From Enhygromyxa salina (GTDB lineage: Bacteria; Myxococcota_A; Polyangia; Nannocystales; Nannocystaceae), in the NCBI RefSeq assembly GCF_000737335.2, contig NZ_JMCC02000014.1:65285-129284 (forward strand): a DNA stretch of 64,000 nucleotides. Direction: 5' to 3'. The position numbers were made by a program, and so were the translations under genes. How positions within the stretch are numbered: position 1 is the first letter of the stretch; each line of letters starts with the position of its first letter. Below are positions 18,730 through 27,239 of this stretch, one piece after another. Below the pieces are notes generated by a model. The model ran no database searches. It saw nothing but the letters and a program-made list of their open reading frames with translations, and was not told the origin of the DNA.

Positions 18730-19674
18730 TCAAGACTTCGGGAGCTTGTCGACGTCGGCCGGCTCGCCGAGGCTGTAGACTTTGAAGCCACGATCGATCC
18801 GCCGCAGCAGACCCCGAAGCACGTTGCCGTTGCCCAGTTCGACCGCGCGTTCGCAGCCCATGTGCAGTGCCTTTCGCACGGATTCCTCCCAGCGAACCCG
18901 ATGCGTGACTTGAGCCACGAGCAACCCACGGACCCGATCCGTGTCGTTGATCGGCTCGGCGTCGACGCAGCTGATCACCGGCGCCCGCATCGGCGCAATG
19001 TCGACCTTCTCGAGCCACTCGGTCAGCCGCTCGGCCGCGGGCTGCATCAGCGCGCAGTGGAACGGGGCGCTGACCTTGAGCGAGATGGCGCGACCTTCGG
19101 CGTCGTGGGCGAGATCCGAGATCCGCTCGACCGCGTCGTGGTGACCGGCAACCACGATCTGGTTGGCGCCGTTCAAGTTCGCCGGGCTGACGATCTCGCC
19201 GTTGATGCTGGCCTCCTGGCACATGGCCTCGACCTGCTCGATCGGCAGGCCGATGATCGCCGCCATCGACCCGCCGGTGGGCACCGCCTCCTGCATCGCT
19301 TGGCCGCGCAGGCGAGCGAGACGAACGGCCGTCCAAAACCGAATGCTACCGACGGCGACCAGCGCCGAGATCTCGCCCAGGCTGTGGCCAAGCGCGAGCT
19401 TGGGCCGGATGTCCGTGCGGGCCTCGAGCACCCGCAAGGCGGCGATCGAGGTGGTGAGGATCGCCGGCTGGGTGTGTTCGGTCTGCTGGAGATCAGCTTC
19501 GGGGCCCTCGAAGCACAGCTTTGACAGCGACTCGCCCAGCGCCTCGTCGGCCTCTTCGAACACGAGCCGCGCTTCGGGGTACTCGCGTGCGAGCGCGCGG
19601 CCCATGCCGAGCGTCTGGGTGCCCTGTCCGGGGAACATGAAGGCAGTGGTGCTCACGACTTGCTCGGTGTTCAT
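18730..19674 (-). CDS. fabD: Malonyl-CoA:ACP transacylase
   Basis: 314 residues. FMFPGQGTQTLGMG near the start, the active serine in LALGHSLGEISAL (GHSLGE, about residue 96), and the His of APFHCALM near 205 give the Ser-His dyad. A QQTEHTQPAI block aligns with the QxTxxxQPAL substrate-pocket segment. It loads malonate onto ACP for the fab enzymes. It starts 4 bp after plsX and is followed by fabG; the fabH gene that usually lies between plsX and fabD is absent. Confidence 0.95.
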   Translation of the reverse strand: MNTEQVVSTTAFMFPGQGTQTLGMGRALAREYPEARLVFEEADEALGESLSKLCFEGPEADLQQTEHTQPAILTTSIAALRVLEARTDIRPKLALGHSLGEISALVAVGSIRFWTAVRLARLRGQAMQEAVPTGGSMAAIIGLPIEQVEAMCQEASINGEIVSPANLNGANQIVVAGHHDAVERISDLAHDAEGRAISLKVSAPFHCALMQPAAERLTEWLEKVDIAPMRAPVISCVDAEPINDTDRVRGLLVAQVTHRVRWEESVRKALHMGCERAVELGNGNVLRGLLRRIDRGFKVYSLGEPADVDKLPKS

Positions 19675-19678
19675 GGGT

Positions 19679-20761
19679 CTAGTGGAGGTTGCGGGCCAGT
19701 TCGAACAGCTCGGCGTGGCCTTGGATCGCGCTGGCCACGGCCTGGGTCAGGCCGCCTGTGGCGAAGCGCTGGGCCGCGAGCAGTGCGTTGAGAAGCGCCC
19801 GCGACGTCGCAGCACCGTGGCAAATCATCACGGCGCCGTCGACCCCAAGCAGCGGCGCGCCGCCGTGAGCCTCCGGGTCGAGACGCCGCGCAACACCCTG
19901 CAGCGCGGGCTCGATCGCATCCGCGATCCGGCGTTCACCCTGGACCGCGTCCACCGACGCCGAGCCCGCCAGCTCGGCGCGCAACATCGTCGGCCACGCG
20001 AGCATCGCCGCCTCGGCCAGCTTGAGCACGACGTTCCCCGTCCACCCGTCGGTGACCGCGACATCGCAGCTGTCCGCGAACAGCTGGCCAGGTTCGACAT
20101 AGCCGATGAACTCGAACGCCTCGGACCGCGAGGCCAGATCGTGCGAGAGGATCTCGTGAACCCCACGGGTGAGCGCCGTGCCCTTGGCGACCTCGGTGCC
20201 GTTTGCGAGCACACCCACCCGGGGCCGATCGATCCCACTTTGCACCCGTGAAAACGCGGCGCCGATCACCGCGAACTGGACCAAGTTGATCACCTTGCAC
20301 TGGACGTTGGCGCCCGCGTCGAGCAGGACCGTATGCCCCGCGTGAGCCGGCACGCGGGGAAAGCTGGTGGCGATCGCCGGACGATCCACCCCCGCGACGC
20401 GACCGAGCCGCATCAGCGCAGCCGCGAGCAGCGCCCCCGAGTTGCCAGCCGAGACCACCGCGTCGACGTGGCCCGCGGCGAGCCGATCGATCGCTACACA
20501 CAGCGAGGCGTCGGGCTTGGCGCGAACCGCCCGAGCCGGACTCTCGTCCATTTCGATCTGCGTCGACGCGTGCGCGAGGTGGATCCCCGCGGCGCGCGTC
20601 GACAGCTCGGACAACTTCGCCGCGAGGACGGCTCGATCACCGACGAGCTCGACCTCGATCCCAGCCTCGGCGGCTCGGACCGCCGCCTCGATCTCGGGAT
20701 CGGGCCGACGGTCCGATCCGAACCCGTCAAGCCCAACGCGAAGCTGTCGACCCTGCCCCAT
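19679..20761 (-). CDS. plsX: Phosphate acyltransferase PlsX
   Basis: 360 residues with family motifs GLDGFGSDRRPDPE at the N terminus (canonical DAMGGD), SAGNSGALLAAAL, VLLDAGAN, and NGTEVAKGT with the later DGWTGNVVLKLAE. It makes acyl-phosphate from acyl-ACP for PlsY and so starts phospholipid synthesis. The N-terminal segment reads LDGFGSDRRPDP where most PlsX read DAMGGDxAP, so this is a divergent member. It lies in the usual rpmF-plsX-fabD order, but the rpmF-plsX junction is filled with a tandem repeat. Confidence 0.93.
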   Translation of the reverse strand: MGQGRQLRVGLDGFGSDRRPDPEIEAAVRAAEAGIEVELVGDRAVLAAKLSELSTRAAGIHLAHASTQIEMDESPARAVRAKPDASLCVAIDRLAAGHVDAVVSAGNSGALLAAALMRLGRVAGVDRPAIATSFPRVPAHAGHTVLLDAGANVQCKVINLVQFAVIGAAFSRVQSGIDRPRVGVLANGTEVAKGTALTRGVHEILSHDLASRSEAFEFIGYVEPGQLFADSCDVAVTDGWTGNVVLKLAEAAMLAWPTMLRAELAGSASVDAVQGERRIADAIEPALQGVARRLDPEAHGGAPLLGVDGAVMICHGAATSRALLNALLAAQRFATGGLTQAVASAIQGHAELFELARNLH

Positions 20762-20804
20762 GACGCCCGCCCGCGGTCACCCAATCGAGATGCCTGCAAA
20801 CAAA

Positions 20805-21257
20805 TGCCCCCCCGCAAGCAAACGCCCCTTGGGCGCGAGCGCAGCGAGTGACCGCGTAGTGCGAAGCCGCCTGTGGGGGGTAACAACCAGCGGCCAGCAC
20901 ACGATCCAAGCCCCCTTCTAGGGGGCCAATCATGCCCCCTTCTAGGGGGCCAATCATGCCCCCGCAAACAAACGCCCCCTTGGGAGCGAGCGCAGCGAGT
21001 GACCGCGTAGTGCGAAGCCGCCTGTGGGGGTAAAAACCAGCCAAGCCCCCTTCTAGGGGGCCAATCATACCCCCGCATACAAACGCCCCTTGGGAGCGAG
21101 CGCAGCGAGTGACCGCGTAGTGCGAAGCCGCCTGTGGGGGTAAAAACCAGCCAAGCCCCCTTCTAAGGGGCCAATCATACCCACGCAAACACTGCCCCCT
21201 TGGGAGCGAGCGCAGCGAGTGACCGCGTAGTGCGAAGCCGCCCCGGGGGGGTAAAAA
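20805..21257. repeat. Four-copy tandem element (110-bp period) filling the rpmF-plsX junction
   Basis: Four copies of one unit. The conserved core GAGCGCAGCGAGTGACCGCG begins at about 20837, 20988, 21098 and 21208, giving periods of 151, 110 and 110 bp. Each unit starts with a CCCCCGCA arm and ends with TGTGGGGGTAAAAACC, so its ends can pair. Units are separated by a second hairpin, GCCCCCTTCTAGGGGGC, plus CAATCAT. The first junction has an extra 41 bp with one more copy of this hairpin. The array begins one base after the rpmF stop codon and ends shortly before plsX, so a transcript spanning both genes carries all hairpins in its middle. Open frames across the repeats translate to repetitive junk and are not counted as genes. 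A diverged copy lies at 45541. Confidence 0.85.
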
Positions 21258-21443
21258 CTAATCCCGCTCGACAGCGATGACTTCGCGGCCCTTGTAGAAC
21301 CCGCAGGCCGGGCAGACCCGATGGCTCAGCATCAGCTCTCCACAGTTGGAACAGGGCGAGAGCACCGGTGCAGTCCGGCGATCGTGATTGGCCCGACGCA
21401 TGTCGCGACGAGATTTGGACTTGCGTTTCTTCGGTACAGCCAT
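21258..21443 (-). CDS. rpmF: 50S ribosomal protein L32
   Basis: 61 residues, the family's usual size. It begins MAVPKKRKSKSRRDMRR, then has a zinc ribbon made by CSNCG and CPACG, and ends with a short YKGREVI strand. A component of the large ribosomal subunit, placed between yceD and plsX as in most bacteria, and 73 bp downstream of yceD. Confidence 0.96.
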   Translation of the reverse strand: MAVPKKRKSKSRRDMRRANHDRRTAPVLSPCSNCGELMLSHRVCPACGFYKGREVIAVERD

Positions 21444-21516
21444 GACGTGGAGTCCAGGTGGAGGCGGAGTGTGGATGGTTTGGAGGAGAGATGAAAGCCC
21501 GTGCGCCGGAGTTGGC

Positions 21517-22254
21517 TCACAGGTCTTCTTCGGACTTGACCTTGGCTAACGCCCGCTTCCATGGCGAATCCGGGGTCTCGTCGTCGGCCGCGCTGCCGTC
21601 TGGCAGCAGGCGCAGGCCACATTTTGGACAGCTGGCCGCGGCCTCGCTGTCGGACACAGTGGAATTGAGTTCGGTGCCACAGCGCATGCACAGGCCCCGA
21701 CAGGCCTCGCCGCGACTACACAGCGCGCGCATTGGATAGGCCAGCAAGAGCTGCTCTGACACGAGCGCGCACAGGTCGACCGTGGTGCCCTGGTAGCCGA
21801 TCTCGTCGAGTTCGGAGGTCTCGAGCGGCTCGATCTCGTCTTCTTGGCCGGGCTCGCCGGAGAACTCTGCCCAGCTGCGCACGCGGTCCGCGGGGACGAA
21901 AGTCACGCACAGATCCCCGAGCTCGCCGCCAACATCGACGGGCGCGGGCTCGAGGCAGCGCGCGCACGGGACCAGGTAGCGAAGCTCGAGCTGACCGCGG
22001 ACGAGCAAGGTGCGATCGGTCTGCAACATCAGCTCGAGCCGGGCGATCCCGCCGCCGTCGGTCTCTGAGACGATCGCGTCTGTCTCGGCGAGCACCGAGG
22101 CGATCCATGCTGCGGGGATCTGGGCCTCGAGCGGCTGCGGCCCGAGCTCGAGTTGCTCGAGGTCGATCCGCAGGGCCGCGACGCCGGCTGCCGGCTGCCC
22201 GTCCTGGGGATCACCGGACGCTCGTCCGGTTCGCTGGTGTTTTCGGGGGGCCAT
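21517..22254 (-). CDS. yceD: DUF177/YceD family protein
   Basis: 245 residues, longer than typical YceD because of acidic and linker stretches. The core has a YLVPCARCLEPAPV segment (canonical CxRCL), and further on an EQLLLAYPMRALCSRGEACRGLCMRCG block, a second cysteine pattern matching the family's C-terminal PxCxxxCxGLCxxCG motif. YceD is linked to 23S rRNA biogenesis and is nearly always encoded next to rpmF, as here. The chain ends in a Pro/Glu/Lys-rich tail with KRALAKVKSEEDL. Confidence 0.92.
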   Translation of the reverse strand: MAPRKHQRTGRASGDPQDGQPAAGVAALRIDLEQLELGPQPLEAQIPAAWIASVLAETDAIVSETDGGGIARLELMLQTDRTLLVRGQLELRYLVPCARCLEPAPVDVGGELGDLCVTFVPADRVRSWAEFSGEPGQEDEIEPLETSELDEIGYQGTTVDLCALVSEQLLLAYPMRALCSRGEACRGLCMRCGTELNSTVSDSEAAASCPKCGLRLLPDGSAADDETPDSPWKRALAKVKSEEDL

Positions 22255-22497
22255 TTCGAACGGGCGTGTCTAGTACACGGGTCCGCGCCCGACAAGGGGT
22301 GCGCGATGGTTGCTGACGCAGCGGTTTCCGCGCCCAGTCTCGCCCGTCTGGCCCTGGCCCGAGGCTTCGCATACCCTCGCGCGACTTCAGCCGGACATCG
22401 CAGCGCACGCTGGCCCCGCCAGTCGTGCAAGTCGTCACCATCGCCGCCGTTGGTGCGCCCTGCCCGTCCAACGCTGTCCAGAGCGGCCCGCATCTCG

Positions 22498-25400
22498 ATG
22501 AGCCAGCGCCCCCGAACCGACCTCCGCGCCAGTGGCCATTCCGGCTCGACTTTGGCGGCCCCCCGCACTCTCGAAGCCCGTCTGCTCGGGCTGGTAGTGG
22601 CGATCGTCGCTGCCGTCGCGGTGGCGTGGCCCGGCGAAGCCCGCGCTGGCGAGCCCCCCTGGTCCCGCGGACCGCTGAGCATCGGCGGCCCGCTCTCGGC
22701 CTCCGGGCCGTTCAACCCGACGGGCGGATCGCTCGTCCCGCTCGCCGCCCCGCCAGCCGCCGGCCCCGGCGCGACGATCCCCGTCAGGCCGACCCAGCCC
22801 CAGCAAGATCCTCAGCAAGATCCGCAAGCAGAAGACGAGGACGACGACCTGCTCGAGCAACCTCGCGGACGCGGCACCGATCCCGCCACGCTCGAGCTCA
22901 CGGTCCCCGAGCTGCAGAGCAAGCGAACGATCCCGCCATTTTGGCTCGAGCGCGACTACAACACGCACAAGACCACCGCGCTGACGCTGCCGCCGCTGTA
23001 CTTCCATCGCCAGCCCAAGCCCGGTCACCCCGAGACCTTGGCGCACGTCGATCTGAGCCTGACGATCGCCTACTACGCCAAGAGCCGCCGCAAGCAGCGG
23101 TGGATGAACCCGCTGGTGCTGTTCTTCGGCGGGTTCTCGGAGCACAAGACGGTGTGGACGGCGATGCCCTTGTTGATGGGCTACCGCCGCGTCGGCGAGC
23201 AGTTCAACTTTGGTCAGTTTCCGTTCGTGTGGTGGTGGGGCAACCGCCACGTCAAGAACCTGTTCGTGTTCCCGGTCCACTTCCGCAAGAAGACGCCCGA
23301 TCAGGTGTTTGGAGTCTCGGGCTTCTTGGCCTGGTACGGCAGCCGCAACCTCGACGACGACACCGTCGACAACGATCGCCGCCACTTCGTGTTCGCGCCG
23401 ATCTTCTTCAGGTTCCAGCGCGGGCTCAAGACGATCGACGCCAGCCCGCTCTACTTTGGTGGCAAGAACCTGGCGAACGGCCTGACCCACCGGACCATCC
23501 TTCCTTTTGTGCACTGGGAGAGCCGCGAGTTCGGCAACCGCAAGGAGCTGTGGACGATCCCGTGGATCCGTCGGACCGACGTCGCGCGGGGCCGCAGCGC
23601 GTGGGCGCTGCCCTTGTTGTTGAGCTTCCGCGATCGCAACCCCGAGCGTGAGTTGATGGCGTTGACGCCGTTGCTCTGGCACCACCGCGATCGGGTCCGC
23701 GACCGCAACACCTGGGTCACGCCGCTCGGCGGACACCTCCAGGATCCCCAGCAGGCGATCTCGTGGGCAGCCCCGGTCTGGTGGCGCTTCGTCGACCGCC
23801 GCGCCAAGACCTCCGTCAACGTGATCGCCCCGCTCGCCGTCTGGAAGCGCAGCCCGACCAAGCTCAGCGTTCACACGCTCGCGCTCTCGTACTGGCGCGA
23901 CAAGGCCGAAGGCGGCGGCGGTGGCGGGTCGTTGCCGCTGCTGAGCTTCGTCCACCACTCGCAGCTGCGCAGTCGCCAGTTCGTGCTCGGTGGCCTGTTC
24001 TGGCGGTTCGCCAACAACGATCCCGCGGGCACCGGCAGCGTCGATCCGATCGCGCGCCGCAGCGCCTGGGGCGTTGGGCCGCTGGTCTATCGCAGCAAGC
24101 GCGTCGAGCAGGACGTCGACCGCGCTCGGTTTGGGATCCCGCCGCTGCTCACGTTCACGGGCCGCGACGGCAGCAAGAGCCATCAGGTCGTGACGCCGCT
24201 GTTTTGGCACTACCGCGACCGCGACAGCGCCAACCAGCACGACACCTGGGTGGTGCCGCCTTTGTACGTGCAAAAGCGGGCCGAGGGTTTTCGCGCTGGG
24301 CTGCCGCCAGTGTTCTTCGCCGCCAACGACGAGCGCTACCGCTACGCCGTGATCCCCGGGCTGTTGTTCGGCCACGTCGAAGACAAGCTGACCCAGACCC
24401 AACGCACGATCTCGCCGCTGTTCGTGCGGACCAAGTCACCTGACTCGCGGGTGATCGGGGCTGGCCTGATCGCGTGGGATGTCCAGCGCCAGATCGACGC
24501 GGGCCCCGGCTCGGTCGCCCTGAAGCAGCGCGACTCGGTGCTGTTCCCGCTTTACTATCGGCGCGAGCGTGGCGACCGGACCTTGCACGTGAGCCCGCTC
24601 GGCGGCGCGCTGCGTGGGCCCGATGGCACCGCGTGGCTGGGCGCGCTGGCCTACGGGTTCAAGCGCGAGTCAACCGACGAGGCCGGCATCCAGCGCAGCG
24701 GCGGCGGCTTGCTGCCCTTGATCCACCACGAGAACCGCCGCGACGCGAGCGGCAAGCTCGTCGGCGCGACGACCAGCGTGTTCCCGCTGTTCCTGCGTGA
24801 CCGTCGGCCCGAGCGCGACCTCGACATCTGGTCGCCGCTGGTCTGGCGGGGGCGGATCCGCGGCGACAACCCGCGCAACAACCTGGCGATCGTGCCGCTG
24901 TACTTTGGTCAGCGCCAGCCAGGTGGCGTCGACCTCGACGCGAGCTTCTTCTTCGTCTGGTCCCGCGACCGCACCCGCCACACCCACACCTTGGTCGCCG
25001 GGCCGTTCTATCACCGGCTGCAGCGCGACAAGCTGATCACCGGGCTCGGTCCGCTGAGCTACTGGGAAGACTCGAGCAAGCGTCGGCTGCTGGTGGTCCC
25101 GCCGCTGATCGTCAGCCTCGAGGACAAGGTCAAGCGCACGCGCACCAGCGTCGCGCTACCGATCTGGTTCGACCGCGTGCAGGCCAACCGCAGGGTCTGG
25201 ATGGCGTTCCCGGTCATGGTCGGCGTCCACCGCAAGAACGACTTCACCAAGGCCGGCCTCGCCGTCCCGCTGTTCTACGACATCCACCGGCTCGGCAAGA
25301 ACTACCGGTTCACCGGCGTGGTCCCGCTGCTGTTCCGCTATCAAAAGGGCGGGTTCCAGGCCGACGACGACCCCGCGGATCGCTACACCCTGTGGGGCAG

Positions 25401-26391
25401 CTTCCCGCTGTTCTTCTACGGCCACGACGGCCACGGACGCACGACCCACTCGGCCGGGGCGCTGTACCTGTGGGACAAGAGCCCCGACGGCTGGAAGTTC
25501 TTCACGCCGCTCGCCGGCGTCGCGCAAAAGCCTGGCAAGCAGGTGAGCTGGTACGCGCCGTTGATCTACCGCAAGGTCACCAACGAGCAGCACACCACTT
25601 TCTTGTGGCCGCTGATCGCCTACCACAAGGGCTACCGCAAGGGCCAAGACGGCAAGCCCTACAAGGACATCAGCACGACGTGGGTGCTGCCCCCGCTGTA
25701 CGTCGGTCGCCACAACGAGGACCGGAGCTGGTGGCAGTCGACGCTGCTGGTCTGGCAGTTCAAGCGCCCGCACAAGGTCAGCACGGCCGTCGTGCCGCCA
25801 GTGTTCTTCCTGCAAGACAGCTACAAGCAGCGGCGCCTGCACTGGCTGCTGCCGCTCTACGTCCGCGACAACAACATGGCCAAGGGCGAGGCTTGGACCG
25901 CGGTGATGCCCGGTCTGTACCTGCAGCACCGCAACGAAAAGCACAACAACGCGGTGCAGTTCCCGTTGCTGTGGCACTTCGACAACCCCAAGCGGCGCGT
26001 CACGATCGGCGGCTTCGTTTGGTACGACGTGCGGCTGCCCGAGCGGGGGACGAAGACCCAGATCCTGCCGTTCATCTATGCGCGACGCGAGACCGACGAT
26101 CGGGTCGGGCACATGGTCGGCCCGGGGCTCGGCACCTGGCGCCGCGAAGCCGAGGGCCAGCCCCCTGCCCTGCACTGGCGCGCGCTGTTTTGGATCGTTG
26201 GCGGCGGCAACGAGGACGGTCAGCGCTACCTGTGGCTGTTCGGCGCGAAGATCAAGCTCGCGCCGAAGCCCCTCGCGCCTCGCAAGCAACGGCAACGTGG
26301 TCGTCGGGGCGGCAGCCCGGACAAGTCCACCAACGACGAAGCCGCGCGCAACGACGCGATCGAAGCCGCGTACCTCGGCGCGGCGATCTGA
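22498..26391 (+). CDS. Giant repeat protein of unknown family with signal peptide
   Basis: 1,297 residues from ATG 22498. A long signal peptide (hydrophobic about 28-50, ending EARAG) leads to a Gly/Pro/Gln/Asp-rich linker of about 70 residues, then about 1,100 residues of one theme. This is a 20-30-residue unit with a short hydrophobic strand containing Pro-Leu-aromatic (for example TPLLWHHRD, SPLYFGGK, VPPLYVQK, PLWWR-type) alternating with a charged Arg/Asp-Lys loop. I estimate 40 or more such strands, many with Trp, Tyr or Phe at the ends as in membrane beta-strands. The tail is basic. I do not recognise the family. Outer-membrane or surface-exposed beta structure is the inference. It runs divergently from yceD, about 240 bp apart, and no upstream operon partner is visible. 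Confidence 0.8.
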   Translation: MSQRPRTDLRASGHSGSTLAAPRTLEARLLGLVVAIVAAVAVAWPGEARAGEPPWSRGPLSIGGPLSASGPFNPTGGSLVPLAAPPAAGPGATIPVRPTQPQQDPQQDPQAEDEDDDLLEQPRGRGTDPATLELTVPELQSKRTIPPFWLERDYNTHKTTALTLPPLYFHRQPKPGHPETLAHVDLSLTIAYYAKSRRKQRWMNPLVLFFGGFSEHKTVWTAMPLLMGYRRVGEQFNFGQFPFVWWWGNRHVKNLFVFPVHFRKKTPDQVFGVSGFLAWYGSRNLDDDTVDNDRRHFVFAPIFFRFQRGLKTIDASPLYFGGKNLANGLTHRTILPFVHWESREFGNRKELWTIPWIRRTDVARGRSAWALPLLLSFRDRNPERELMALTPLLWHHRDRVRDRNTWVTPLGGHLQDPQQAISWAAPVWWRFVDRRAKTSVNVIAPLAVWKRSPTKLSVHTLALSYWRDKAEGGGGGGSLPLLSFVHHSQLRSRQFVLGGLFWRFANNDPAGTGSVDPIARRSAWGVGPLVYRSKRVEQDVDRARFGIPPLLTFTGRDGSKSHQVVTPLFWHYRDRDSANQHDTWVVPPLYVQKRAEGFRAGLPPVFFAANDERYRYAVIPGLLFGHVEDKLTQTQRTISPLFVRTKSPDSRVIGAGLIAWDVQRQIDAGPGSVALKQRDSVLFPLYYRRERGDRTLHVSPLGGALRGPDGTAWLGALAYGFKRESTDEAGIQRSGGGLLPLIHHENRRDASGKLVGATTSVFPLFLRDRRPERDLDIWSPLVWRGRIRGDNPRNNLAIVPLYFGQRQPGGVDLDASFFFVWSRDRTRHTHTLVAGPFYHRLQRDKLITGLGPLSYWEDSSKRRLLVVPPLIVSLEDKVKRTRTSVALPIWFDRVQANRRVWMAFPVMVGVHRKNDFTKAGLAVPLFYDIHRLGKNYRFTGVVPLLFRYQKGGFQADDDPADRYTLWGSFPLFFYGHDGHGRTTHSAGALYLWDKSPDGWKFFTPLAGVAQKPGKQVSWYAPLIYRKVTNEQHTTFLWPLIAYHKGYRKGQDGKPYKDISTTWVLPPLYVGRHNEDRSWWQSTLLVWQFKRPHKVSTAVVPPVFFLQDSYKQRRLHWLLPLYVRDNNMAKGEAWTAVMPGLYLQHRNEKHNNAVQFPLLWHFDNPKRRVTIGGFVWYDVRLPERGTKTQILPFIYARRETDDRVGHMVGPGLGTWRREAEGQPPALHWRALFWIVGGGNEDGQRYLWLFGAKIKLAPKPLAPRKQRQRGRRGGSPDKSTNDEAARNDAIEAAYLGAAI

Positions 26392-26419
26392 GCGAGCGGT
26401 CCTCTGCTCGGGCGAGGGT

Positions 26420-26452
26420 GCCCAGGCTCGACTTCACGTCGAGCTGCTGGGC
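26420..26452 (+). terminator. Long hairpin downstream of the giant repeat gene
   Basis: GCCCAG and GCTCGAC pair with GTCGAGC and CTGGGC around a TTCAC loop (one 2-nt bulge), 29 bp after the stop codon. There is no T-run, so it may be a factor-dependent terminator or an mRNA-stabilising stem. The rest of the 350-bp gap (26392-26741) shows no gene. Confidence 0.5.
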
Positions 26453-26741
26453 GCCTCGCGCTGGCGCGTGCGCCTGCAGCGAAACGGTCGCGGCGCCCCG
26501 TCCTGGCGAACACGTCTGAGCCCGGATGCGGGCTCTCGTCCGTTCGCGGTCGCCAGTGACATGCGTGGTGATCTCCAGAACATCCGCCTGTAGCGGGACA
26601 CTCGCGGGATCTCTCGTCGCGCTCGATCGGTCGTGTTGGGGCCAAGATCGGGGCCGCGACGATCGTCAACGAGGCCGCGATACGCGGGCCGAGTCCCTGT
26701 AGATCGAGTCAACCGCATCAGCGGGAAAGGACGACTCGAAA

Positions 26742-27215
26742 ATGATCAAATCACTCATACTCACCTCCCTCGCGTTCCTCACCCTCGGCACTGGCCCCAC
26801 GAGCACCATCCAGGCGCCAGATCGGTGTGGGGAGGTCAACGCCGTGGGGTATCCGCTCTACTGCGAGCTCACGGGACCCGACGCCCCTTGGTGGGACGAC
26901 GAGGTCTGCTGCTCAGGCGCGAAGTGCGTCGAGGTCGGGACTGCCGGCTGCCCTGACGACCTGCAGAAGTACTCGTGCCGACACGCCGAGATCGACACGC
27001 GCGGCCAGGTCACCTGCCTGTTCGAGGTGCCGAGCTACTGCGACGATCACAGCTGTCCGGCCGGCTTTCAGCCACAGCCACAGAGCATGGTGATCTGCTG
27101 CTACGCGGAGGGGTGCTTCGACTCCACTGACATCTACTGCTACGGCGACGCGTACTGGTGCGACAGCGGGGTCAGCAACCTGGACGGCACCGTCACCTGC
27201 TTCGACCAAGAGTGA
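26742..27215 (+). CDS. Small secreted Cys-rich protein
   Basis: 157 residues with a signal peptide (hydrophobic residues 4-18) and, in the mature chain, 16 cysteines in an ordered series including two CC pairs and several Cys-x(2-5)-Cys steps. The mature part is acidic and rich in Tyr/Asp. The even Cys count suggests eight disulfides and a compact extracellular fold, but I do not recognise it. ATG 26742 is preceded by a GGGAAAGG ribosome-binding site. It ends 24 bp before the stop codon of a convergent kinase gene and is probably monocistronic. Confidence 0.78.
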   Translation: MIKSLILTSLAFLTLGTGPTSTIQAPDRCGEVNAVGYPLYCELTGPDAPWWDDEVCCSGAKCVEVGTAGCPDDLQKYSCRHAEIDTRGQVTCLFEVPSYCDDHSCPAGFQPQPQSMVICCYAEGCFDSTDIYCYGDAYWCDSGVSNLDGTVTCFDQE

Positions 27216-27239
27216 GCGCTGGACAACGTTGGATCAGGC

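Noticed and set aside
20805..21257. CRISPR array in the rpmF-plsX junction
   Set aside because: Repeats are about 110 bp, contain their own hairpins and have no unique spacers; there are no cas genes nearby.
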